Positions 26,765 through 37,922 of a stretch of 64,000 nt of DNA are shown piece after piece; position 1 is the stretch's first letter, and every line of letters begins with the position of its first letter. The stretch is from Hyphomicrobiales bacterium (lineage in GTDB: Bacteria; Pseudomonadota; Alphaproteobacteria; Rhizobiales; Beijerinckiaceae). The translations under genes and the position numbers were made by a program. The notes beneath the pieces were generated by a model. That model saw nothing but the letters and a program-made list of their open reading frames with translations, was not told where the DNA came from and did no database searches. The DNA lies in the NCBI GenBank assembly GCA_900473415.1, contig UCLR01000009.1:186001-250000 (forward strand), in the 5' to 3' direction.

Positions 26765-27640
26765 CTACGGGGTCGCCACCGGCTCGATTACGACGCCGAC
26801 GCTGAGCTCCAGGAACGATCCCTGGGGTCCGGTGAAGCTGCCGGTGACGGGCGAAGCATCCTCGGGCACGCGGGCGACGGCCACCCGCAGGAGCTGGTGG
26901 TCGGCGACGAGGTCGTTCGTCGGGTCGAACTCGACCCAACCGTCTCCGGGAATGAAGATCTCGGCCCAGGCATGAGTCAGCCCGACGCCGCTCAGGAGCG
27001 CCGCGCCGTCGTCGGGGCGATCGTGGATGTAACCGGTGACGAAGCGCGCCGCAAAGCCCATGCGTCGGGCGAGCTCGATGAAGAGCCAGGCATAGTCGCG
27101 GCAGGAGCCACTGCCACTTTCGAGCGTGTCCAGCGGATGTTGCGTGCCTTCGTCGTAGCGGGCGCTGTAGCTCAGCGCCTCGTGGATCGCATGGGCAAGG
27201 TCGCGCAGGAGATGACCCGAGCCCTGGCCGATGCGGGCGCGGAAATCTGCGAGCCAGCGGTCGAGCCGGCCCTCGGGATCGGCCGCGGCGAGCGTGAGGA
27301 AGGGTTCCAGCACCGCCCGCTCGTTCTCGGTGTAGACCACGCCCGTCAGTGCCGTCCCCGGCTCGATCACAGCCCAGGGCAGGGCGGGGCCGAAGCGCTG
27401 CAGCGTCAGAACGCTGACGATGTCGAGCGTATCGGCCTCGGTCTCGAAATTGGCGATGGCGATGGAGTTGCCATAGACGTCGTGCATCCAGCGCAGCCCG
27501 GCCGACGGAGATATCGACAGCGCCGTATCGACGACCCGCAGGTCGAAGCTGTCGCGCGGACGCAGCATCAGCCGGTGCGGGCCGAACAGCACCGGCGCGG
27601 CGTAGCGATAGGTCGTCGCGTGCCGGATGCGTATGAGCAT
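26765..27640 (-). CDS. Transglutaminase-like cysteine protease family protein
   Basis: The 291-residue protein has the bacterial transglutaminase N-terminal domain ('IRHATTYRYAAPVLFGPHRL') and a transglutaminase core. The catalytic triad is visible: Cys in 'SGSGSCRDYAWLF', His in 'GLTHAWAEIF' and Asp in 'WVEFDPTNDL'. There is no signal peptide, so it is probably cytoplasmic. Related genes often act as peptidases or amidases. It follows a small stress-promoter gene by 33 bases on the same strand and is likely co-transcribed with it. It converges on the sensor kinase gene. Confidence 0.87.
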   Translation of the reverse strand: MLIRIRHATTYRYAAPVLFGPHRLMLRPRDSFDLRVVDTALSISPSAGLRWMHDVYGNSIAIANFETEADTLDIVSVLTLQRFGPALPWAVIEPGTALTGVVYTENERAVLEPFLTLAAADPEGRLDRWLADFRARIGQGSGHLLRDLAHAIHEALSYSARYDEGTQHPLDTLESGSGSCRDYAWLFIELARRMGFAARFVTGYIHDRPDDGAALLSGVGLTHAWAEIFIPGDGWVEFDPTNDLVADHQLLRVAVARVPEDASPVTGSFTGPQGSFLELSVGVVIEPVATP

Positions 27641-27673
27641 GGGAGGAGCGGGCGGAGCGGCTGCTGCTGCGCG

Positions 27674-27952
27674 CTAACGCAGCACACCCGCACCGATAGT
27701 GTCCGCCATCGCCTGCTGCGACGGCGAGGCTACGGCGTGCCGCGTAGTGATCTGTGCCCGATCAACGGGGGCGGCCGCGAAACGAAGGTCGGCGGTCACG
27801 TTCTGCGCTCCCTTCGCGAGGGCGACGGTGGTCGAGCTCTGGTCGCCCGGCGTTTGCAGGCCGGCTCCGAGTGTCAGGCCGGCGATGGCTGTCCCCATGA
27901 AGCCGAAAAAGAGGAAGGCACGCGCGACCGGGGCAAGGCTGCTCCTCGGCAT
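27674..27952 (-). CDS. Small anchored or exported protein (92 aa), unknown
   Basis: The frame from ATG 27952 has AGGAAA six bases upstream and a hydrophobic segment at about residues 11-31 (FLFFGFMGTAIAGLTLGAGL) after a basic head, so it is exported or membrane anchored. The rest is Ala/Thr/Gln-rich with no recognised domain. An EcfG-type promoter lies 51 bases upstream. A longer frame upstream to 28129 would run through that promoter and is rejected. The next gene on the strand encodes the transglutaminase. Confidence 0.62.
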   Translation of the reverse strand: MPRSSLAPVARAFLFFGFMGTAIAGLTLGAGLQTPGDQSSTTVALAKGAQNVTADLRFAAAPVDRAQITTRHAVASPSQQAMADTIGAGVLR

Positions 27953-28003
27953 GTTCGGTTTCCTGTCATGTTCCGGCCCAAAATGGCCGCTTTCGCAATG
28001 GAA

Positions 28004-28028
28004 AACGTTCGGCAGGCCGCTTGGTTCC
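28004..28028 (-). promoter_or_regulatory. EcfG-type promoter motif
   Basis: On the minus strand, GGAAC (28028-28024), 16 bases, CGTT (28007-28004). It is placed before the 92-residue exported protein and, by read-through, the transglutaminase gene. Confidence 0.8.
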
Positions 28029-28178
28029 GGAAAGAGAGCGGAGATATGACGTCGGGTCGTGGCCAATCGGCTCTCGCAACCCGCGAAAAGGGCTTGGCGG
28101 GCGCAGTGACTTGACGCCATATGGCGCACAGGTAACGTTCGGCCGCGTCAGACGCACGCTCGGCGATCAAGGGGTGTC

Positions 28179-28973
28179 ATGTCTTCGACGGTTCGTCATC
28201 GCTCACCGCGCTCTGCGTCGCTGGCGGCCCGCCTCGGTCAATCCCGCGTGGCGGCCCGGCTCGAAGGCGAGATGCGTGTCACCGCCGCCGATCTGGCGGA
28301 CAGCGTCGCCGAGGCTCGGCTGAAGGTGGCGGCGGTCCGCTACAAGGTCGAGAGCGAAGTCCGCAACACCGCGGACAAGGTCCGGACGCGCTTCAGCGAG
28401 GCGAAGGTCAAGCTGGGCGACGAGGCCCGCTTCATCAAATCCTGGATCGACGATCCGCTGCGCACCGGTTCGGTGACTCCGTCTAGCCCCGCTCTGGCGC
28501 GCCGGATGGCCTCCTTCGTCGATCCCGAACAGACCGGCCCGGTGATCGAGATCGGTCCTGGCACAGGCCCCGTCACCGAGGCGCTGATCGAGCGCGGCAT
28601 CGCCGAGGAACGACTGATCCTCGTCGAATACAGCCCCGAATTCTGCACGCTGCTGCGCGAGCGCTTTCCGCGCGCGACGGTGGTCCAGGGCGATGCCTAC
28701 GCCCTCACCACGACGCTCGCTGGCCATCTCCAGGGCAAGGCGATCGCGCTCGTCTCCAGCCTGCCGCTCTTCACCCGTCCCCCGGCGATGCGCTCGGCGC
28801 TGGCGCGCGAGGTCTTCAAGCTGCTCGTCGACGGCGCGCCCTTCATCCAGTTCACCTACTCCGTGATCTCGCCGGTTCCTCGCAAGGGCTCCGGGCTCAA
28901 GGCGTTCGCCTCGGACTGGGTATTGCGCAATATCCCGCCGGCTCGTGTCTGGGTCTACCGGCAGGCACGTTGA
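28179..28973 (+). CDS. Class I SAM methyltransferase, PmtA (phospholipid N-methyltransferase)-like
   Basis: The 264-residue protein carries a SAM-binding motif I in 'VIEIGPGTGPVTEALIERG' and motif II/III-like 'RLILVEYSPEF' and 'VVQGDAYAL'. This arrangement, with 'FIKSWIDDPLRTGSVTPSS' just before, matches PmtA-type phospholipid methyltransferases and KsgA-like enzymes. If PmtA-like, it would methylate phosphatidylethanolamine on the way to phosphatidylcholine. An extra ~85-residue N-terminal helical part, rich in Ala/Arg/Val, is unusual for PmtA. The ATG at 28179 has AAGGGG five bases upstream. Confidence 0.78.
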   Translation: MSSTVRHRSPRSASLAARLGQSRVAARLEGEMRVTAADLADSVAEARLKVAAVRYKVESEVRNTADKVRTRFSEAKVKLGDEARFIKSWIDDPLRTGSVTPSSPALARRMASFVDPEQTGPVIEIGPGTGPVTEALIERGIAEERLILVEYSPEFCTLLRERFPRATVVQGDAYALTTTLAGHLQGKAIALVSSLPLFTRPPAMRSALAREVFKLLVDGAPFIQFTYSVISPVPRKGSGLKAFASDWVLRNIPPARVWVYRQAR

Positions 28974-29109
28974 GGCTCGGCCTGCGCCGCCTTGCGGTTT
29001 CGACCCCGGGCAACTTCGCCTCACACGGATTGGTAACGTCTCGCTGCTACCGAGCGGGCGCGAGCGGATGCCCGTTTCCCGCTCGCCTGCCTAGGAGCCG
29101 GATCAGCCG

Positions 29110-30303
29110 ATGACCGCGCCTGTCCTCCGTTTCAGCCTGCCACGATGGCGTCTGACGCGTTGGCTGGCCGATGCGGGGCCGGATGTGCCGCCGGAAATCC
29201 GCGTCGCGCTGATTGGCAGCCTTTTCGGCACGCTGCCGATCTTTGCCGGCGGGGTGATCAATTCGCTGGCCGTTTCCTTTCTGATTGCCTGGCGCATCCC
29301 GATGCCGCCCTTCCAGCTCTGGTGCGCCTTCGAGGTCGTCTGCTGCCTCGTCCGCCTCGCCGTTCTCGTGCGGGCGCGCCGTCGCGGCCTGCGCGGTGAA
29401 TCGACGGCAACGGACATCTATCTCCTGCTCGGTGTGGCCTGGGCTGCCGGTATCGGCGCTGGCACCTTCCTCAGCCTGGTGAGCGGTGACTGGGTCGCCG
29501 CCGCACTGGCCTGCCTGTCGTCGGCTGCAATGGTCGGCGGGATCTGCTTCCGCAATTTCGGCGCGCCGCGCATGGCCGGGGTCATGATCGTGCTGACGCT
29601 CGGGCCCGTCTGTCTCGCGGCCCCCTTCATCAGTGAGCCGATCATGCTGATCAGCCTGATGCAGATCCCGTTCTATCTCGTCAGCATGACGGTGGCCGCC
29701 TACAAGCTGAACGCGATGCTGGTTTCCACCATGCGTTCCGAGCGCGAGAACGCCTTCCACGCGCGCCACGACATGCTCACCGGCCTCTCGAACCGAGCCG
29801 GGCTGACCAAGGCCTTCGCGACGCGCTTCGCCAGTGAAGCGCCGCCGCCTGGCCTTGCGCTGATCTATCTCGACCTCGACGGCTTCAAGGCTGTCAACGA
29901 CGGCTATGGTCATATGGCGGGCGACGCGTTGCTGCAGCTGGTCGCCGAGCGGCTGCGCGGCCTCGTCCGCAGCTCCGATGTCGCGGCGCGGATCGGCGGC
30001 GACGAGTTCGTCGTGCTGTCCGAACAGACCGAGCGCGTCCAGCTCCAGCGCTTCGGCGAACGCATCGTGCGCGAGATCTCGGAGCCCTACGAGCTCGACA
30101 GCGGCGACACGCTCAACATCGGCGCTTCGATCGGCATCGCGCTCGCGCCCGAGCATGGCCGGGACATGACGAGTCTGATGAGCGCTGCGGACGCCGCCCT
30201 CTACCAGGCCAAGTCGCGTGGCAAGTCGCTCTGCGTCATCGCGGCCCACCGGGCCGTCCGCGACGAGCGCCCCGTCGGCGGCGGGCCCCTGCGGCTGCAC
30301 TGA
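29110..30303 (+). CDS. Membrane diguanylate cyclase (GGDEF)
   Basis: The 397-residue protein makes cyclic di-GMP from GTP. About six membrane spans fill residues 30-220, giving a sensor part of unknown ligand. The GGDEF domain follows with '[12 protein letters not shown]', '[20 protein letters not shown]' and the active-site '[13 protein letters not shown]'. An inhibitory I-site RxxD (RSSD) lies five residues before GGDEF, so product feedback is likely. The 3' end runs close to the glutaminase start (71 bases), but the two genes are functionally unrelated. Confidence 0.93.
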   Translation: MTAPVLRFSLPRWRLTRWLADAGPDVPPEIRVALIGSLFGTLPIFAGGVINSLAVSFLIAWRIPMPPFQLWCAFEVVCCLVRLAVLVRARRRGLRGESTATDIYLLLGVAWAAGIGAGTFLSLVSGDWVAAALACLSSAAMVGGICFRNFGAPRMAGVMIVLTLGPVCLAAPFISEPIMLISLMQIPFYLVSMTVAAYKLNAMLVSTMRSERENAFHARHDMLTGLSNRAGLTKAFATRFASEAPPPGLALIYLDLDGFKAVNDGYGHMAGDALLQLVAERLRGLVRSSDVAARIGGDEFVVLSEQTERVQLQRFGERIVREISEPYELDSGDTLNIGASIGIALAPEHGRDMTSLMSAADAALYQAKSRGKSLCVIAAHRAVRDERPVGGGPLRLH

Positions 30304-30373
30304 TCGTCGTCCGCTTGACCTCGTCGGTCGCTCCGGCTTGGCTAGCAGTCACAAGCGAAAGCGGGGAGCGAAA

Positions 30374-31306
30374 GTGGCGGACATCGCGCGGCTCGTCCAC
30401 GACATTGCCGAGGAGATGCGCGACGCCGAGGAGCGCGGCGAGGTCGCGACCTATATCCCGCCGCTCGCCCATGTCGATCCGCGCCGCTTCGGGCTTTGCG
30501 TGGTGACTGCGGATGGCGAGGTCCATGCCGCCGGCGACAGTGACGAGCCGTTCTCGATCCAGAGCGTCTCCAAGGTCTTCGCCCTCACCCAGGCGCTCGG
30601 CAAGGTTGGTGACACGCTCTGGCGGCGGGTCGGGCGAGAGCCCTCCGGCACGCCGTTCAACTCCATCGTCCAGCTCGAGCGTGAGCAGGGCGTGCCGCGC
30701 AATCCCTTCATCAATGCCGGCGCGCTGGTCGTCGCCGACGTCAACCTCGCCGGCCACGAGCCGCGCGTCGCCATTGGCGAGCTCCTGCGCTTCATGCGCT
30801 ATCTCGCCGACGACGACACCATCATTGTCGACGAGGCGGTAGCGCGGGCCGAACAGGAGACTGGCTTCCGCAACGTGGCGCTCGCCAATTACATGAAAGC
30901 TTTCGGCAACATCACCCATCCGCCGGCGCTGACGCTCGGGGTCTATTTCCATCAATGCGCCATCGCCATGAGCTGCCGCCAGCTCGCGATGGCTGGGCGC
31001 TTCCTGATGCATGGCGGGCTCTATGAACCGGGCGGGCCGCGCGTCGTTTCGGCCCAGCGCGCGCGACGCATCAATGCGCTGATGCTGACCTGCGGGCACT
31101 ACGACGCCTCGGGCGATTTCGCGTTTCGCGTCGGTCTGCCCGGCAAATCCGGCGTCGGCGGCGGCATTCTCGCCATCGCGCCGGGCCAGGCCTCGATCGC
31201 GGTCTGGTCGCCGGGACTCAACGCCAACGGCAATTCGATGCTCGGCACCTTCGCGCTGGAGCGGCTGGCGGAAGCGACCGGCTGGTCGGTGTTTGCGCCA
31301 GGCTGA
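30374..31306 (+). CDS. glsA: Glutaminase A
   Basis: Glutaminase hydrolyses glutamine to glutamate and ammonia. The Ser-x-x-Lys catalytic pair is in '[12 protein letters not shown]', with family motifs '[10 protein letters not shown]', 'NYMKAFGN' and '[11 protein letters not shown]'. I choose the GTG at 30374 because GGGGAG is five bases upstream and the length becomes 310, normal for the family; the frame is open further upstream into the GGDEF gene but without likeness. A glutamate-dependent acid-stress role is known in E. coli, but nothing here shows it. Confidence 0.93.
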   Translation: MADIARLVHDIAEEMRDAEERGEVATYIPPLAHVDPRRFGLCVVTADGEVHAAGDSDEPFSIQSVSKVFALTQALGKVGDTLWRRVGREPSGTPFNSIVQLEREQGVPRNPFINAGALVVADVNLAGHEPRVAIGELLRFMRYLADDDTIIVDEAVARAEQETGFRNVALANYMKAFGNITHPPALTLGVYFHQCAIAMSCRQLAMAGRFLMHGGLYEPGGPRVVSAQRARRINALMLTCGHYDASGDFAFRVGLPGKSGVGGGILAIAPGQASIAVWSPGLNANGNSMLGTFALERLAEATGWSVFAPG

Positions 31307-31318
31307 TCGGCGGCCGGA

Positions 31319-31792
31319 TCAGGCCGTGATGGCAGCGCTGCGTGCCTCGGCCGCCCGCAGCAGATCGGCGGGGGTGAGAGCGATCTGCAGGCCGCGCTGG
31401 CCGCCATTCACATAGACCAGCACCTCGCCCGAGGCTGCCTCGTCGACGACCGTCGGCAGCTTGCGCTTCTGGCCAAAGGGGCTGACACCGCCGACCTTGT
31501 ATCCGGTCAGGCGCTCGGCATCCGGCACCGGCATCATCGCCGCCGACTTGCCGCCGAAGGCTGCCGCGACCTTCTTCATGCTGGCCTCCTTGTCGGAAGC
31601 CAGCACGATGCACACCGCCTTGCCGTCGACCTGCGCGATCAGCGTCTTGAGCACGCGCTGCGGCGGCTCGCCCAGCGCTTCGGCCGCCTGCAACCCCACG
31701 CGCTCGGCATTGGGGTCGTAAGCATAGGCACGCAACTCGAAGGCGACGCCAAGCTTTTTCAGCGACAGCGTCGCAGGCGTGGTTTGGGCCAT
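31319..31792 (-). CDS. ybaK: YbaK/EbsC family Cys-tRNA(Pro) deacylase
   Basis: The 157-residue enzyme clears cysteine wrongly attached to tRNA-Pro. The fold signature is present: 'RVLKTLIAQVDGKAVCIVLA' with the catalytic lysine region, 'KVGGVSPFGQKRKLPTVVDE' and 'GQRGLQIALTPADLL'. It lies opposite and 12 bases from the glutaminase stop. The 224-base gap between it and the kinase-UspA gene holds nothing I recognise. Confidence 0.9.
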   Translation of the reverse strand: MAQTTPATLSLKKLGVAFELRAYAYDPNAERVGLQAAEALGEPPQRVLKTLIAQVDGKAVCIVLASDKEASMKKVAAAFGGKSAAMMPVPDAERLTGYKVGGVSPFGQKRKLPTVVDEAASGEVLVYVNGGQRGLQIALTPADLLRAAEARSAAITA

Positions 31793-32016
31793 CGCTGTAT
31801 CCGAACAAAAAATCGAACTCTACGTGGAGAAATTTGTTCGAAAAATCAATGACCTTTGAATCGGTTGGCTGGCGGCATAGCTGGCTCGGCATCTAGAGAA
31901 ATCGGACTCCGAAGCAGGGCGCTGACGAGATTGCGGTAGCCGAGCTCTGCCGACGGGCCGGGAGCAGCCGGCCGACCTGTTTCAAGCGGAAGAATCGGCC
32001 GCTGTGCTGATCCGCT

Positions 32017-33423
32017 CTATTGCTCCGGCAATTCTCCCTGCGCCTTGAGACGCACGACCGTGACCGAGCATTCGGCCTGAGCGACGACCTTGGAAGAGAC
32101 GCTGCCGAGATGGCGGCGCAGGGCCGAGGCGCCTCGGGCGCCGATGACGATATGGCCGATGTGGTTGTGCTCGGCATAGCGGATGATCGCGTCGGCCGCG
32201 CTCACGGCCTCCACCACGTGATAGCTGATCCGCTCCTCGGGCAGGTCGAGCGGGCGCGCCCAGTCCTTCAGCGCCACCAGCCTCTTGATGTAGACGGAGC
32301 GTCCGGCGCTGTCCGCCCTGGCGTCCTCGCCGATGATCTCGGTCTTCAGCACGGTCAGGCAGGCGATGCGGGAATCGGGGCGGGCGGCTACGAGCCGGAC
32401 CGCCTCGGCACGCACGGCCTCGGCAAGTGGGTCGGTGCCGCCGGCGAGGTCGACCGCCACCAGGACGAGCGCCGGGCCGGCCTCGCGCCGCCGCAGGGTC
32501 GAAGTCCCTGTGAGCTGATGGTCATCGCGCTTCTGGAAGGCAAAGAGGATACGATCCCAGCATGAGCGCCGCGGCCCCGGCTCGGCGATCACCACCTGGT
32601 CCGGGTTGCGTAGCTCGAAGGCGATCCGTGCAGCGTCCGCGTAGCGGCGGGCACGATCGACCTCAAGGCATTTCCGGATGATCGTCTCGAGCCAGGCCGG
32701 CACCTTCGGGTTGATGGCAGAGGGGGGCTTCGGCGCATGATAGAGCCGCTGCTTCATGCCGGCGGTCGTCGACGGCGTGTCGAAGGGCAATTCGCCGGTC
32801 GCGAGCAGATAAAGGATGCCCCCCAGCGCGAAGATATCGCTCGCCGGGTCGGAGCGGTCGCCGAGCACCTGCTCGGGGGCGATATAGGCGGCCGAGCCCA
32901 TCGGGACGTCGCTCTCTTCGCCCAGCAGGTCCGGCAGGCCGGCGTGGCGGGAAAGGCCGAAGTCCAGCAGCACCGCGCCGCGCTCGGCGAGGATGACATT
33001 CTCCGGCTTCAGGTCGAGATGCATGACCTGCTGTGCATGGAGGCTGGCCAGTGCGACAGCCACCTCGGCACCGATGCGCGCGACGTCCTCAGGCGGCAAT
33101 GGCGCGTCCTTGGCCGGTTTTGCGAGGCTCTCGCCCGCGACGAACTCCATCGCGATGTAAGGCATCTCCGAGAGGTCGCCGGAGCGGATGTAGCGCGGAA
33201 CATGTGGACCTGAGAGCCGCTTCAGGATCAGTTCCTCGACCTCGTAGCCGATGACGACCGAGACGTCCTGGCCGGGATCGAGGAACGGGATCTTGAGCAC
33301 CGCCGGGGTATTCAGATCAGGATGGCGCGCCCGCCAGAGCGAGGCCATGCCCCCGGATGGCAGGCGCTGTTCCAGGACAAAGCCGTCGATCACCTGGCCT
33401 TCGTGGACGCGCATACCGTTCAC
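32017..33423 (-). CDS. Serine/threonine protein kinase fused to a C-terminal UspA domain
   Basis: The 468-residue protein has a Hanks-type kinase domain (about 10-275) and a UspA domain (about 310-465). Kinase landmarks: Gly loop 'LPSGGMASLWRA', Lys in 'AVLKI', Glu in 'EVEELILKRL', catalytic 'MHLDLKPENVIL' (HLD instead of HRD), 'LLDFGLS' and 'AAYIAPEQVLG'. The Usp half ends with an intact ATP motif in 'GARGASALRRHLGSVSSKVV'. The GTG start overlaps the stop of the phosphoesterase gene by four bases (GTGA), with an ATG three codons later as alternative. A kinase with a built-in nucleotide-binding stress module suggests energy or stress control of its activity (inference). Confidence 0.88.
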   Translation of the reverse strand: MNGMRVHEGQVIDGFVLEQRLPSGGMASLWRARHPDLNTPAVLKIPFLDPGQDVSVVIGYEVEELILKRLSGPHVPRYIRSGDLSEMPYIAMEFVAGESLAKPAKDAPLPPEDVARIGAEVAVALASLHAQQVMHLDLKPENVILAERGAVLLDFGLSRHAGLPDLLGEESDVPMGSAAYIAPEQVLGDRSDPASDIFALGGILYLLATGELPFDTPSTTAGMKQRLYHAPKPPSAINPKVPAWLETIIRKCLEVDRARRYADAARIAFELRNPDQVVIAEPGPRRSCWDRILFAFQKRDDHQLTGTSTLRRREAGPALVLVAVDLAGGTDPLAEAVRAEAVRLVAARPDSRIACLTVLKTEIIGEDARADSAGRSVYIKRLVALKDWARPLDLPEERISYHVVEAVSAADAIIRYAEHNHIGHIVIGARGASALRRHLGSVSSKVVAQAECSVTVVRLKAQGELPEQ

Positions 33424-34160
33424 CGTCCGGAAGCAAGGCGGGTGGCGAGCTGGGGCGGAAGCCCGGCTGACAGAACCTTGCGGGCGGTCGTTTCGACGTC
33501 ATAGGGCACGCGGCGCATGGTGACGCTACGCTGCCCGAGATCGATCAGCGCGAAGCAGCTGGCCGGATTGCCGTCGCGCGGCTGCCCGACGGAGCCCGCG
33601 ACCACGAGATGACGGCGCGTCGCCATCAGCGGCGCGGGCTGGTTGTCGAGCGGACGAAACGCCACGGGCGGGTGACCGGCACGCGCATAGAAGATTGCTG
33701 GGATGTGGGTATGGCCACAGACGATCAACCACGCCGCGCTGGCATCGAAGGATGGAGCCGCAGCCTGGGCATCCAGGACATAGTGCCAGTGGTCGGGCTC
33801 GTCAGCGCTCGCATGAACGTAGAGACGGTCCTCCGCCGCGACCGTCATCGGCAGGCCGGCGAGGAAGGAGCGATGCTCCGCCGAAAGCTGGTCGCGCGTC
33901 CATCGAATCGCGTCGCGGGCATTCGCGGTCATGCCGCTGCGCTCTTCGATGGCGGCCTGATCGTGGTTGCCGAGAACGACATGTGCGCCGCGCGCGGCAT
34001 AGTCCGCCGCAATTTCCACGGCATAGGCCGGGTCCGGTCCATAGCCGACGATGTCGCCGGCGATGACGATCTCGTCCGGCGCCTCTGCCGCCACGGCTTC
34101 CCGGACGGCATCGAGGGCTTCGCGATTGGCATGAATGTCGGCGAGCACCGCGATGCGCAT
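33420..34160 (-). CDS. Calcineurin-like metallophosphoesterase
   Basis: The 246-residue enzyme has the metallophosphoesterase motifs: 'AVLADIHANREAL' (DxH), 'VIAGDIVGYGPDP' (GDxxxxG), 'VVLGNHDQAA' (GNHD) and 'IVCGHTHIPAIF' (GHxH). The C-terminal part resembles YfcE/PrpE-like phosphodiesterase or protein phosphatases. It is the upstream partner of the kinase-UspA gene, joined by a four-base overlap, so the two products are made together. It may counteract the kinase, but a nucleotide or protein substrate cannot be told apart. Confidence 0.88.
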   Translation of the reverse strand: MRIAVLADIHANREALDAVREAVAAEAPDEIVIAGDIVGYGPDPAYAVEIAADYAARGAHVVLGNHDQAAIEERSGMTANARDAIRWTRDQLSAEHRSFLAGLPMTVAAEDRLYVHASADEPDHWHYVLDAQAAAPSFDASAAWLIVCGHTHIPAIFYARAGHPPVAFRPLDNQPAPLMATRRHLVVAGSVGQPRDGNPASCFALIDLGQRSVTMRRVPYDVETTARKVLSAGLPPQLATRLASGR

Positions 34161-34298
34161 CGGCGGTGCTCAGCTTGTTCGGCGGTTGAGGAGCGTGCGG
34201 AGGATGTAACGCAAGAACCAATCATCCGAGGCGGTGCTTCGGACGATCTTGGCGTCGTCGGGCCTGCGCCGCAAGCGGACGCAGCCCGCAGATGTCGA

Positions 34299-36818
<2,520 letters not shown>

Positions 36819-36865
36819 TCACGCGCCTACGCGTGCGCGTGCGAGCGGCGGGCCCGATTGGCCTT

Positions 36866-37798
36866 TCAGGGCTGTTCGGTCAGAGGCAGCGCCTCCGCGC
36901 TGAGCCGCACCCTGTCGCGGCCTTCGACCTTGGCGCGATAGAGGGCGTGGTCGGCGCGGCTGTAGAGGTCCGCGGCGATGTCGCCTGGCTGGTAGGTGGC
37001 GATGCCGGCAGAGCAGGTGTAGGTCATTGCTGGCCGGTCGGGCAGCGGGCGCGCAGTCCGCGCCTCCGCCAGCAGATGCTCGACGAACACGAGCGAGCTC
37101 TCGGCCGGCGATCCCGGCATGACGAGCATGAATTCCTCGCCGCCGATCCGCCCGAAGCAATCCGTCCGCCTGATGACGGCCTGCACGAGATTGGCGAAGT
37201 GGCGCAGCACCATGTCTCCGCCCTGGTGGCCGAAGCGGTCGTTGATGCTCTTGAACAGGTCGATGTCGAACAGGCAGACGCTGAGCGCGCTGTCCGGCAC
37301 GAGCGCGGCGCTGTGGATGAGCGCGTCCAGCCGGCCGAAGATGAAGCGGCGATTGGCGGTGCTGGTGAGATCGTCGGTCTGGGCCGCACGCATCGCCAGG
37401 TCGAGATCCTGTCGGAGCAGCCTTTCGTCGCGGCGCAGATCCGTGATCTCGCTCGCAACGCACAGCATCCAGCCATTCGGCCGGACGGTCTCGGTCATCC
37501 AGAGCCAGCGTCCGTCGACGAGATCGGTCTCGTAGGCCCTAAAGGGCATCTTGCCCCGTCGCGACTGGGTCGAGGTCAGCCAGGCTTCGAGATCGGCGGA
37601 TCGGATCGGCGTGCCTTTGAAGGCCGCGTGGTTGCGGCGCATGATCTCGACCCAGCTTGGCGTTTCGTCGGGTGAAAGATGGAAGGCGCGTCGGAAGGCC
37701 TCATTGGCCAGACGCAGGCGATCGGTCTCGTCATAGACGGCGATCAGGACGTTTGAATGCTCGACGAGATCGACGAAGTTATCGTGGATGCTGTCCAT
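36866..37798 (-). CDS. PAS-like/GGDEF diguanylate cyclase
   Basis: The 310-residue soluble protein has an N-terminal PAS-like sensing domain ('LVEHSNVLIAVYDETDRLRL' to 'WLWMTETVRPNGWMLCVASE') and a GGDEF domain with 'LFDIDLFKSINDRFGHQGG' and 'GRIGGEEFMLVMPGS' (GGEEF, active form). An RRTD I-site precedes it by five residues. The ATG at 37798 gives a normal PAS start; the frame is open upstream to 37966 but would overlap recQ. No membrane span is seen, so it senses an internal signal. Confidence 0.88.
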   Translation of the reverse strand: MDSIHDNFVDLVEHSNVLIAVYDETDRLRLANEAFRRAFHLSPDETPSWVEIMRRNHAAFKGTPIRSADLEAWLTSTQSRRGKMPFRAYETDLVDGRWLWMTETVRPNGWMLCVASEITDLRRDERLLRQDLDLAMRAAQTDDLTSTANRRFIFGRLDALIHSAALVPDSALSVCLFDIDLFKSINDRFGHQGGDMVLRHFANLVQAVIRRTDCFGRIGGEEFMLVMPGSPAESSLVFVEHLLAEARTARPLPDRPAMTYTCSAGIATYQPGDIAADLYSRADHALYRAKVEGRDRVRLSAEALPLTEQP

Positions 37799-37922
37799 TG
37801 GCCGGCCGGCGTTGCGGGGACGCCGCCGCAGCGCCCTGCCGAGCCAGAATGCCCCATCCCACTTTGCGATCCAACCCCGCTTCGGTGGAAGCAACATCGC
37901 TGCGGAAGCATGGCTGCCGCCT

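Noticed and set aside
26534..28114. A 526-codon plus-strand frame opposite the transglutaminase
   Set aside because: Transglutaminase motifs and the stress promoter on the minus strand explain this DNA.
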